64,000 nt of DNA from Armatimonadota bacterium. GTDB taxonomy: Bacteria; Armatimonadota; Chthonomonadetes; Chthonomonadales; Chthonomonadaceae. Of this stretch, positions 27,945-35,657 are shown one piece after another. A program made the position numbers and the translations under genes. The notes under the pieces were generated by a model, which worked only from the letters and a program-made list of their open reading frames with translations, made no database searches and was not told the origin of the DNA. Numbering within the stretch: the stretch's first letter is position 1; each line of letters starts with the position of its first letter. Where the stretch lies: contig JAGWMJ010000003.1 of the NCBI GenBank assembly GCA_028871815.1, forward strand, positions 62,001-126,000. The letters run 5' to 3'.

Positions 27945-29050
27945 TGCTTGAAGATGCGACCAAGCAGGCCGCGATTGTCACCGGTCTCGCCGGGATCTTC
28001 ACCGAGGGTCGTCGAGAACTGCTTTAGAAGCTCACGCTGCTCATCGCTGAGTTTCCTGGGCACCGACACCTGCAAAAGCACGTGCTCATCGCCCTTACCT
28101 CTGCCTTGTACCACTGGCAACCCGTGGCCGCGGAGCGTGAACTCGGTTCCGGGTTGGGTGCCGCTGGGGATGGTAAGCTCTTCATCGCCGTCCAGAGTGG
28201 GAACCGGCACCACTCCGCCGAGCGCAGCCACCGGAAAACTGATCTCGACTGTGCAGTAGAGTTCCGTACCGTCACGACGGAATACCTCATGATCATCAAC
28301 GGAGATGACCACGTAAAGATCACCGGATGGCCCGCCTCGCTCGCCGGCATCTCCATCGCCGGCGAGACGAAGCCGCATGCCGGTATCGATTCCCGCAGGC
28401 ACCTTCACGGTACGCTGTTTCTGGTTCCGGACGCGGCCCGAACCGCGACACGCATCACACGGCGAGGCAATCAATTGACCCGTGCCTCCGCAATCACGGC
28501 AGGTTGCACTTGCAACGAACGTGCCGAGGATGGTGTTGGTTGAGTGCCTTACCTGGCCGGTTCCGTTGCAAGATCCGCACACCGTCGGCGCCGAACCAGG
28601 ATTGGCGCCGCTTCCGGTGCACTTCTCACACGTTTCCATTCTGGAGATCTTCAGCGGAACTTCGCATCCGCGTGCCGCTTCCTCCAGCGTGATACGAACG
28701 TCGGCCCGGAGGTCATCGCCACGCGCGCCACCGGCCGGACCGCGGCTGGCCGTCCGTTCACCGAAAAACGCGTCGAAGATGTCGCTAAACGGACTGTCAC
28801 CGGGAAAGCCGGAGGCGCCGCCGTTGACACCGGCGTGACCAAACTGATCGTAACTGCGACGCCGGTCTTCGTTACTTAGGACGTCGTAGGCTTCCTGGAC
28901 TTCCTTGAACCGATCCGGAGCGTCGGCGGCCTTGTTGACATCTGGATGCAGCTTCTTCGCAAGGTTCCGATAAGCGCGCTTGACGTCGTCTGAACTTGCA
29001 TGGCGTTCCACACCCAAAACGTCGTAATAGTCGCGTGGAGTCGTCGCCAT
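27941..29050 (-). CDS. dnaJ: Chaperone DnaJ
   Basis: Co-chaperone that delivers substrates to DnaK and stimulates its ATPase, 369 residues. The J domain at 6-70 has the HPDVNK triad (LHPDVNKAA); a Gly/Phe-rich linker follows, then four zinc-finger repeats CEKCTGSG, CGSCNGTG, CRDCGGTG and CDACRGSG, and two substrate-binding beta domains. No dnaK, grpE or hrcA is adjacent, and no CIRCE site is seen; the gene lies between rpoZ and prmA. The 63-bp spacer to rpoZ holds a large inverted repeat. Confidence 0.96.
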   Translation of the reverse strand: MATTPRDYYDVLGVERHASSDDVKRAYRNLAKKLHPDVNKAADAPDRFKEVQEAYDVLSNEDRRRSYDQFGHAGVNGGASGFPGDSPFSDIFDAFFGERTASRGPAGGARGDDLRADVRITLEEAARGCEVPLKISRMETCEKCTGSGANPGSAPTVCGSCNGTGQVRHSTNTILGTFVASATCRDCGGTGQLIASPCDACRGSGRVRNQKQRTVKVPAGIDTGMRLRLAGDGDAGERGGPSGDLYVVISVDDHEVFRRDGTELYCTVEISFPVAALGGVVPVPTLDGDEELTIPSGTQPGTEFTLRGHGLPVVQGRGKGDEHVLLQVSVPRKLSDEQRELLKQFSTTLGEDPGETGDNRGLLGRIFKH

Positions 29051-29080
29051 AACAACTGGAGGGGCAGACTAGCCCAAGTG

Positions 29081-29110
29081 CTGCCGGTTCCAACCGGCAG
29101 CCGGGCCCGG
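29081..29110. repeat. Inverted repeat between rpoZ and dnaJ
   Basis: CTGCCGGTT (29081-29089) and AACCGGCAG (29092-29100) are perfect reverse complements separated by CC, directly followed by the palindrome CCGGGCCCGG (29101-29110). It lies in the 63-bp spacer between two same-strand genes. It could attenuate transcription, be an RNA-processing site or a REP-like element; no T-run accompanies it. Confidence 0.6.
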
Positions 29111-29113
29111 TCT

Positions 29114-29593
29114 CTATTCAGTCTCCTCGTTGAGGTCGGAGAGAAACTCGTCATCCTCCTCTTCCTCATCCGATCCATCCGGCTCGCCAAGCCCAAGCGC
29201 TTCTGCAATGCGCAAGCCGGTTCCGCTTGAGTCGTCGATGTCGTCCAGACTGTCGGGATCGGCGCTCCGCAATGCGGCAGCCTGTGCCGCTGCGCTATCC
29301 ATCTCGATATCCAGGCCAAGAACAGAGCCGGCGCCAATAATGTCTTCCAGGCTGGGCTCCGCCGGTTTGAGCGATTTCTCGTGCGCGATTGCCGTGGCAT
29401 CTTCTACACGACGGCTGCGCACAGCTCCCTGTGCGATCTCCTCCAGAGCGATAGTAAGGGGATTCATGGACTGCGTTACGATCAATTGCGGAGCGCCATC
29501 TTTCAACTGCCGTGCGCGCTTTGCCGCCAGAATAACCAGCTCAAACTTGGAAGGAAAGGCGTCCAGCTCATTCGGATTGGGGTAGATGCTCAT
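29114..29593 (-). CDS. rpoZ: RNA polymerase omega subunit with acidic C-terminal extension
   Basis: Small subunit that stabilises beta-prime in RNA polymerase. The first ~75 residues match the family: SKFELVILAAKRARQLKDGA and NPLTIALEEIAQGAVR. The protein is 159 residues where most omegas have 70-100; the extra tail is strongly acidic (DEEEEDDEFLSDLNEETE at the end) and probably disordered. ATG 29593 follows AGGAG. It heads the dnaJ-prmA-rsmE operon and has a recognisable sigma-70-type promoter at 29648-29677. Confidence 0.85.
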   Translation of the reverse strand: MSIYPNPNELDAFPSKFELVILAAKRARQLKDGAPQLIVTQSMNPLTIALEEIAQGAVRSRRVEDATAIAHEKSLKPAEPSLEDIIGAGSVLGLDIEMDSAAAQAAALRSADPDSLDDIDDSSGTGLRIAEALGLGEPDGSDEEEEDDEFLSDLNEETE

Positions 29594-29647
29594 AGGGCTC
29601 CTGAACTATTCGAGTTGTGGTCCGGCAACCATCCACTTAACCTTACC

Positions 29648-29677
29648 ATTGTGGAGGCAACGGCGCAGGCGTGTCAA
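29648..29677 (-). promoter_or_regulatory. Sigma-70-type promoter of rpoZ
   Basis: On the minus strand a perfect TTGACA (29672-29677) and CACAAT (29648-29653, four of six consensus bases) are 18 bp apart, in the spacer before rpoZ. The leader would be about 50 nt long. Confidence 0.5.
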
Positions 29678-29745
29678 TAGGCTGACCGGGACTAAAGTGA
29701 TTCTACGTAAACCTGAGGCACTTCAGCGCCAAGCCGGTACAACCG

Positions 29746-30777
29746 CTATGGCGTGAGCAGGCTCTTTGCCACTTCCAAGGAGTCCATTGCCTCGAACGCG
29801 GCTTGCCACTCTGCAAGTGGAAATACGCGCCGCATCGGAGCAAGGTTCAATGCCCCGCGCTGCATCAGGCCGAGGACGCGCTCCCATGTGGCCCAGGTGT
29901 GTGAGAATGAGCCTTGCAAACGCAGCGCCTTCTGCACAAGCGGGTCCAATGATGCGTTGAACGGCTCGCGTCCCCAGCCAACCTTGGTAATCTGGCCACC
30001 CGGGCGTGCGAGGGCGAGACACTGCGACAGTACGGATGACACGCCTGTGCAATCTACAATCAGGTGTGCCCCGAGGCCATCACCTACACCTGCAACCAGC
30101 GCGGCAAGGTCAACGGTGTCACCGGCTATGCTCATATCGGCGCCGAGCGCCTTTCCGAGCTCCAGACGCCTGGCATCACGTGAGAGCCCCGACAGGATCA
30201 GTGTTCCCGGGGATTGGAGCCGGCACATCTGAAGCGCCATGAGCCCAATGGTTCCTGGGCCCATAACGATGACGGTGTCACCCGGTTCGATTCGTGAAAG
30301 CTCGAGGACGGCATTGGCGCCAACCGAAGCCGGCTCCGTCATTGCCGCATCCTCAAATGAAACACCGGTCGGAATGCGGTGCAAGCAGCGCGCCGGAACG
30401 CGAACATAATCCGCCATCGCACCGTCGATTCCGTAGCCAAAACCGAGCCGCTTCGGACAGAGATTGTAGGCGCCCGTGCGGCAATACGCGCATTCACCGC
30501 ATATTACGGCGGCAGTTTCACTCACGACGCGGTCGCCGGGCCGGAATTGCGAAACACCGGAGCCGCATTCGGCGACCTCGCCACAGAACTCGTGCCCGAG
30601 CGTTACAGGATAGTTGACGGGCCATGACTGCGACGCATGCCACTGATGCAGGTCGCTGCCACAGACGCCAACGCACTTCACGCGTAGTAGTACCTCGTTG
30701 GGACCTGCCTGCGGCAGTGGTCGGTCCTGAAGCTCCACGCTATGCGGCTTGTTTTCAAGGTTGGTGACAGCGCGCAC
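29746..30777 (-). CDS. Zinc-dependent alcohol/polyol dehydrogenase (MDR superfamily)
   Basis: Medium-chain dehydrogenase of 343 residues, NAD(P)-dependent, probably oxidising a polyol or sugar alcohol. The catalytic zinc site is in GVCGSDLHQWH and TLGHEFCGEVAECGSGV; the structural zinc cysteines are in CGECAYCRTGAYNLCPKRLG. The nucleotide fold has VIVMGPGTIGLMALQM. It resembles sorbitol and L-threonine dehydrogenases; the sequence does not decide between them. The start is GTG 30777 with AAGGGA upstream. It lies between mnmE (same strand, 19-bp gap) and rpoZ. Confidence 0.88.
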   Translation of the reverse strand: MRAVTNLENKPHSVELQDRPLPQAGPNEVLLRVKCVGVCGSDLHQWHASQSWPVNYPVTLGHEFCGEVAECGSGVSQFRPGDRVVSETAAVICGECAYCRTGAYNLCPKRLGFGYGIDGAMADYVRVPARCLHRIPTGVSFEDAAMTEPASVGANAVLELSRIEPGDTVIVMGPGTIGLMALQMCRLQSPGTLILSGLSRDARRLELGKALGADMSIAGDTVDLAALVAGVGDGLGAHLIVDCTGVSSVLSQCLALARPGGQITKVGWGREPFNASLDPLVQKALRLQGSFSHTWATWERVLGLMQRGALNLAPMRRVFPLAEWQAAFEAMDSLEVAKSLLTP

Positions 30778-30796
30778 GGGATTCCCTTATAGCCGG

Positions 30797-32218
30797 TTAT
30801 TTGCCGATGCAGAAGTTTCGGAATATCCGCTCGATTATATCCTCGGATGCGGCTTCACCGGTAACCTCGCCCAATGCATCCAGAGCCCCGCGCAGGTCAA
30901 TTGCGATAAAGTCGGCAGGCATCCCTGCGAGGCATGTTTGCTGGGCGGAGCCAACCGCTGCCGCAGCCCTGGCAACAGCCAGTCGATGCCGCTCCGCCAG
31001 AATCAACGCTCCATCCGGGCGCTCGTCCGCGTGACCACCGTACGAGGCCTCGGCAATCGCCGTGATCAGTTCGGTCCGCCCTTCACCGGTGAGAGCCGAG
31101 ACACATACCGGGCGCGCCGCGGCGCACCAATCAGCCACGCGTCCCGCAGTTTGCCGGCCGTGATCGTGGCCAGCGATGTCAACCTTGTTCAGCGCCACGA
31201 CAACAGCCGGTGCGCTCGCAGCAGCGTACTTCACAATCGCCTCGTCCTCTACTCCGCAAGGGCCGGAGATGTCGCAAACCGCGAGAGCAACGGAACAGTG
31301 TGATAGCTCGCTCCGTGCGCGGTTCACTCCGGCAGCTTCGACCGCGTTCTCCGTCGCCCGAATGCCGGCAGTATCAACAAGCGTCGCTGGCAGGTCGTGC
31401 AGGTTTACCTCCTGTTCTATCGTATCGCGCGTGGTGCCGGCGATTGGTGTTACGATAGCCCGGCTCCGCTGCGCCAGGAGGTTCAGGAGAGACGACTTTC
31501 CGGCGTTCGGCCGGCCCACAATCGCAATGCGAATGCCGTCTCGTAACACGGCTCCGTACCGAGCTGTCTCGAGAAGAGCGGCAAGGTCCGCACCGGTCTG
31601 CTGTAGCCGGCGGGCAACACTCTCGTGCTCAAAGTCTCCGGCCTCATCCTGAAAGTCGATGGCTGCTTCTATTTGCGCTGCTATATCCAGCAAGCTGTTT
31701 CTAGCTGCGGAAACGGTCCGAGACAGCGCGCCGTCCAGTTGTGCATGCGCCGCCCTGGCGGCGGCTTCCGTGCCGGCGCCAATTAGCGACGCGACGGCTT
31801 CGGCCTGTGCCAGATCAACGCGGCCGGCGAGAAACGCGCGTAGAGTAAACTCGCCGGGATCGGCAGCGCGTGCGCCGGCCGCTAACAGCGCGGAGAGAAC
31901 CGACTGAGGTACAACTCGTCCGCCATGGCAAGAGATTTCGGCCAAATGCTCACCCGTATAGCTGCGCGGCGCGCGAAACAGCGTGGCAAGCGCTGTGTCA
32001 ATCACTAAAGCACTCTCGCCTGCCGCAATAGTCACCAGCCTGGCATAACGTGCCCTGGAGCGACTGAACGCCGGTCCGACGCGCGGAGCCAGTACGCGAT
32101 CACAAATCTCGGGCGTTGCCGGACCACTTACCCGTATCACGGCAATCGCACCCGCGCCCGGCGGTGTGGCTATTGCAGCAATAGTATCCGAAAGGCGTAG
32201 CTCGAAACCTCCGTTCAT
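30797..32218 (-). CDS. mnmE: tRNA modification GTPase MnmE
   Basis: Together with MnmG installs the (carboxymethyl)aminomethyl group on wobble uridine 34 of tRNAs. The 473 residues include the N-terminal formyl-tetrahydrofolate-binding region (DTIAAIATPPGAGAIAVIRV), the G domain with P-loop GRPNAGKSSLLN, TTRDTIEQEV and VALNKVD, and the C-terminal FCIGK, whose Cys is conserved. mnmG lies 11 kb away on the other strand instead of next door. The start is ATG 32218, with a short spacer to the divergent SMP-30 gene. Confidence 0.96.
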   Translation of the reverse strand: MNGGFELRLSDTIAAIATPPGAGAIAVIRVSGPATPEICDRVLAPRVGPAFSRSRARYARLVTIAAGESALVIDTALATLFRAPRSYTGEHLAEISCHGGRVVPQSVLSALLAAGARAADPGEFTLRAFLAGRVDLAQAEAVASLIGAGTEAAARAAHAQLDGALSRTVSAARNSLLDIAAQIEAAIDFQDEAGDFEHESVARRLQQTGADLAALLETARYGAVLRDGIRIAIVGRPNAGKSSLLNLLAQRSRAIVTPIAGTTRDTIEQEVNLHDLPATLVDTAGIRATENAVEAAGVNRARSELSHCSVALAVCDISGPCGVEDEAIVKYAAASAPAVVVALNKVDIAGHDHGRQTAGRVADWCAAARPVCVSALTGEGRTELITAIAEASYGGHADERPDGALILAERHRLAVARAAAAVGSAQQTCLAGMPADFIAIDLRGALDALGEVTGEAASEDIIERIFRNFCIGK

Positions 32219-32298
32219 CGCGCCATTTGTCCGGGGGCGGTCACCAGAAGGATTTGCAGCATGCGCGGCCGCATTTCAAGTGGCCGAAGAGGAGCCGC

Positions 32299-33276
32299 AT
32301 GATCAGTCGCCGCACGCTGCTTATATCCGCCGTGGGCAGCCGACTTGCGGCGAAATCCGGCCGCCACTTTCAGCACTTCAGGAAACACGCCATGCTATCC
32401 ACCTTTGAAAAGGTCGCGGAGAATCTGCAGTTTCCCGAGGGTCCGGCATGGAATGGCCGAGACGCTCTGTTCTGTTCGAACTGCAGTGCCGATTATATAA
32501 CCCGAGTTGATCTGCACAACAACTCTTCCATCGCGTTCCGGGCCGGCGACGCAACCGGCACGTTCCGGTTCGAAAAGACAAACGGCATGACCTTTTACCA
32601 GGATGGCTCACTGGTAGCGTGTGACTTTGGCCGGAACGCGATTGTTCGCATCAAGCCATCTGGCGTCTGCTCGGAAGTTGCTCGCACAATCGGAGGCCGG
32701 CCGCTGGAGGCGCCGAACGACCTGGCATTCGATCCCCATGGCAACCTCTACGTCACCTGTCCCGGCGGCTCCGGCAAGGCAAACCCGGTTGGTAGAATCT
32801 ACCGAATCGCTCATGGCGCCAACACAGTATCACAAGTTGCCGCCGACATGGCGTTTCCGAACGGTCTGGCCTTCTCCGCCGACGGCAAAGTGTTATTCGT
32901 TGCGGAGTCTCAGCATAACCGTATCGTCCGGTTCCGCGTTAACGACGATGGTTCGCTGGGAGATCTGGAGCCGTTCGCCGATCTTTCCCCGGCAGGAAAC
33001 GGTGAGCCGGACGGCCTGAACCTGGACATTGCCGGCAACCTGTGGATTGCACACTACGGCGCCCACCAGGTGCTGGTAGTGGATACCTCCGGACATATCG
33101 CCAAAACCATACCGCTGGCTCACAACTCCGACGGCGGGCCGACAAACGTTGAGTTTGGGGGTCCGCAAATGGATTTGCTCTTCGTTACCGATCCTGGTGC
33201 GGCATGTTTATGGCGAGCGCACGTGGATACGCCCGGTCTCCGACTCTTCTGTTCACCGAAGGACCAAGGATACTAA
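32299..33276 (+). CDS. SMP-30/gluconolactonase-like beta-propeller
   Basis: Six-bladed beta-propeller lactonase of about 325 residues. Family motifs are NLQFPEGPAWNG, EAPNDLAFDPHGNLYVT, NGLAFSADGKVLFVAES and EPDGLNLDIAGNLWIAHYG, carrying the calcium-site Glu, Asn and Asp. Substrates are probably sugar lactones, consistent with the isomerase and dehydrogenase genes around. Several starts are possible: ATG 32299 follows GAGGAG and gives MISRRTLLISAVG, a weak signal-like sequence; ATG 32392 would begin just before the first blade. It ends two bases before the next gene. Confidence 0.85.
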   Translation: MISRRTLLISAVGSRLAAKSGRHFQHFRKHAMLSTFEKVAENLQFPEGPAWNGRDALFCSNCSADYITRVDLHNNSSIAFRAGDATGTFRFEKTNGMTFYQDGSLVACDFGRNAIVRIKPSGVCSEVARTIGGRPLEAPNDLAFDPHGNLYVTCPGGSGKANPVGRIYRIAHGANTVSQVAADMAFPNGLAFSADGKVLFVAESQHNRIVRFRVNDDGSLGDLEPFADLSPAGNGEPDGLNLDIAGNLWIAHYGAHQVLVVDTSGHIAKTIPLAHNSDGGPTNVEFGGPQMDLLFVTDPGAACLWRAHVDTPGLRLFCSPKDQGY

Positions 33277-33278
33277 AG

Positions 33279-34148
33279 ATGTACAAGGCACTTGCACCGC
33301 ATGCCATCGGCATGAATCCAGTCGACCTCGAAACGGCATTGAAGTTGGCCGCCGAAAGCGGTTTCCAGGGTCTTGAACTGAACGCGCGCGATATTGCATC
33401 GCGTGTGAAAGCCAAAGGGTCCGACAGCGTCAAGTCCCTGTTCCACGCGGCAGGCGTTGTACCGGCCGCGTTCGGCTTTACAGTCGACATCCGTGCCGAA
33501 GAGGATGCGTACCGAGTTTCGGTGGGCGAGCTTGCGTCTCTTGCCTCCGCCTGCGCTTCTGTTGGCTGCCTCCGCACGGGCACCTGGATACTTTCTGGAT
33601 CGAACGAGCTGGACTTCTCCGCTAATCGCGACTTCCACTTAAAACGCCTGACGCCTGTTGCGACGGTGCTCGCGGATTGCGGAGTTCGGCTGGCTCTAGA
33701 GTTCCTTGGCCCGTTAACCATCCGGGAGCGCTTCACGCATCCATTCGTCTGCGACCTGGCGGGCATGCTCGAATTGGCGCACGATGTTAGCCCGAACACC
33801 GGGTTATTGCTGGATGCGTGGCATTGGTACACATCCCATGGCACACTCGAATCCCTGCGAGCTTTGACGAACGAGAATGTGGTGATGGTGCACGTAAATG
33901 ACGCCCCCGTTGGCGTGGAGATAGATGCCCAGGTGGATAACACACGCGCGCTGCCCGGTGAAACCGGCGTCATCGATATCGCAGGTTTCCTGAAGGCGTT
34001 GGACGCCGCAGGCTACGACGGTCCCGTTACGCCGGAACCGTTCAAGCGCTCGCTGAGCGAATTGCCCAGCGATTCCGATCGGGCCCAACTCGTTGGTTCG
34101 GCCATGGACGCCATCTTCAGGAGCGCAGGAGTGACGCCGATCGTATGA
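33279..34148 (+). CDS. Sugar phosphate isomerase/epimerase (TIM barrel)
   Basis: Xylose-isomerase-like TIM barrel of 289 residues. LETALKLAAESGFQGLELNA at the start, LALEFLGPLTIRERF with the metal-ligand Glu, GLLLDAWHWYTS with Asp and His, VMVHVNDAP, and GYDGPVTPEPFKRSL with a C-terminal Glu are typical of the AP_endonuc_2 superfamily of sugar epimerases and dehydratases. ATG 33279 is preceded by AAGGA eight bases upstream; the ORF is open further left, inside SMP-30. It overlaps the amidotransferase gene by 4 bp. The actual sugar is unknown. Confidence 0.85.
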   Translation: MYKALAPHAIGMNPVDLETALKLAAESGFQGLELNARDIASRVKAKGSDSVKSLFHAAGVVPAAFGFTVDIRAEEDAYRVSVGELASLASACASVGCLRTGTWILSGSNELDFSANRDFHLKRLTPVATVLADCGVRLALEFLGPLTIRERFTHPFVCDLAGMLELAHDVSPNTGLLLDAWHWYTSHGTLESLRALTNENVVMVHVNDAPVGVEIDAQVDNTRALPGETGVIDIAGFLKALDAAGYDGPVTPEPFKRSLSELPSDSDRAQLVGSAMDAIFRSAGVTPIV

Positions 34149-34861
34149 AACTGATTCTCTACATCGGCTTTGCACAGCCGGACGAGTGGGAGGGTTGGGC
34201 AGGCACCTATGCCAGGCACGCGCGCCGATTTGAGGAGGCATCCGGGGCTCTCGCAATAGTAGTGCCGTATCACCAAATCGACACCGCTCGCATCGCGCAG
34301 CTGCGCCCGCATGCCGTGGTGATGAGTGGGTTTGCACGTTCGTTTGAGGCGTACACAGCCGATGAACTGGAAGGGGCCGTAGAGTGGCTTTCGGCTCCGC
34401 AGTTGCCAACATTGGCCCTTTGCGGAAGCCACCAGCTGCTGGGCAAGGTGATGCTGCATGGCCAGTTGTGGAGAAGCAAATTGCAAGATGAGCCGATGCG
34501 CAGACTACGCGACGGCGAACCGATCTGCAATCCCGACTACCATCCCGAATACTATATGGAACGTGGTGTATACCGGATGGAGTTAACCGAGGAGGGCAGA
34601 ACCGACCCGCTGTTCAGCGGAATAGCCGAACCAGCCTTCGTTGAGTCGCACTATTGCGAGTTGAAACGCGTGCCCGATGGATTTGATTTGCTGGCCTCAA
34701 CATCCGATTGCCGTATTCAGGCAATGCGCCGCCGCGGATCGGTGGTGTACGGTCTGCAGTTTCATCCTGAAGACGCGTCCGCGCGCTTTCCTGCCGGCGC
34801 ACAGTTGCTTCAGAACTTCTTCCGCACTGCCGGCGCCGCCGTGGAGGGCGCTACGGCCTGA
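34145..34861 (+). CDS. Class I glutamine-amidotransferase-like protein
   Basis: Protein of 238 residues with a class I GATase/peptidase C26-type fold. The nucleophile elbow is LALCGSHQLLGK and the His-Glu pair LQFHPEDAS, so the catalytic triad looks complete. No synthetase domain is fused, and no purine or pyrimidine synthesis gene is adjacent; it is coupled instead (ATGA) to a sugar isomerase. Similar stand-alone proteins hydrolyse gamma-glutamyl compounds. The 3' end overlaps the convergent IMPase gene by 11 bp. Confidence 0.8.
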   Translation: MKLILYIGFAQPDEWEGWAGTYARHARRFEEASGALAIVVPYHQIDTARIAQLRPHAVVMSGFARSFEAYTADELEGAVEWLSAPQLPTLALCGSHQLLGKVMLHGQLWRSKLQDEPMRRLRDGEPICNPDYHPEYYMERGVYRMELTEEGRTDPLFSGIAEPAFVESHYCELKRVPDGFDLLASTSDCRIQAMRRRGSVVYGLQFHPEDASARFPAGAQLLQNFFRTAGAAVEGATA

Positions 34862-35657
34862 ACGGGCCGGACCGCTCCACCAACAGGCCACGGAGCGTGG
34901 TGACGGTCTCAGCCGGCCCGACGACAAACGGCGCGTGGGTTGCGCCTTCTGCGAGAATCCTGTTGATATCCAATGCGCCGCCGGCCAGGTATTCGGCCAC
35001 ACAGCCGGCTTCCGCTGCGATGCACAAAGCCGCGGCCATGTCGTAAGCGCCCTCGCGCAGGCCAACCAAGGCCGTCAGGCTGCCGGTGGCGGCATATACC
35101 AGATCGAGAGCGATGCTGCCGAGGCAACGGACTCGGCCAGGCATCGCGCCGGTGTCCAGATTCTTGATGGCGGCGCTTGTGAATCCGACCGTATCCTCCG
35201 CATGCAGGGAGGTCCGGCCGCGGGACATGAACTGTACATTGCCTTGCCATGCTCCACCACCGCGGATTGCCGACCACACTGTATTGAGCCTGGGAGCACA
35301 AACGGCCCCAGCCACCGCGACGCCATCGTCGATCAAACCAATAGATACACACCAGAACGGGATGCCGAATACCAGGTTAGTGGTGCCATCTATCGGATCC
35401 ACGGCCCATAGCGGTCCGTCGGTCTTCCCGCTCCGGCCGGTCTCCTCGCCGAGGAACCCGAATTCGGGATAGTCGCGCATCAGGCGTATGCGGATAAGGT
35501 CCTCCACGCCGCGATCCACTTCGGTTACGTATGAGCCGTCTGCCTTGAATGCCGGATTCATGTTCCGGCAGAGCTGAAGGGCCAGCGCTCCAGCCTCCAC
35601 GGCGAGCGCACACAGACCGTCCATGTCCACAACCTGCTCAACGCGGTCCGGCAGCAT
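34851..35657 (-). CDS. Inositol monophosphatase family protein
   Basis: Mg-dependent phosphatase of 268 residues, the standard length. Visible are GFLGEETGR (Glu), WAVDPIDGTTNLVFGIPFW (two Asp ligands) and AYDMAAALCIAAEAG in place of the usual WDxAAG. Likely substrates are inositol-1-phosphate or related sugar phosphates. Its start overlaps the end of the membrane-protein gene by 20 bp, so it is the last gene of a four-gene operon with zwf. It is the more canonical of the two IMPase-family genes in the window. Confidence 0.92.
   Translation of the reverse strand: MLPDRVEQVVDMDGLCALAVEAGALALQLCRNMNPAFKADGSYVTEVDRGVEDLIRIRLMRDYPEFGFLGEETGRSGKTDGPLWAVDPIDGTTNLVFGIPFWCVSIGLIDDGVAVAGAVCAPRLNTVWSAIRGGGAWQGNVQFMSRGRTSLHAEDTVGFTSAAIKNLDTGAMPGRVRCLGSIALDLVYAATGSLTALVGLREGAYDMAAALCIAAEAGCVAEYLAGGALDINRILAEGATHAPFVVGPAETVTTLRGLLVERSGPFRP

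Noticed and set aside
30275-30300. tRNA T-loop-like GGTTCGATTC
   Set aside because: It lies inside the dehydrogenase gene and no acceptor or anticodon stems can be drawn.
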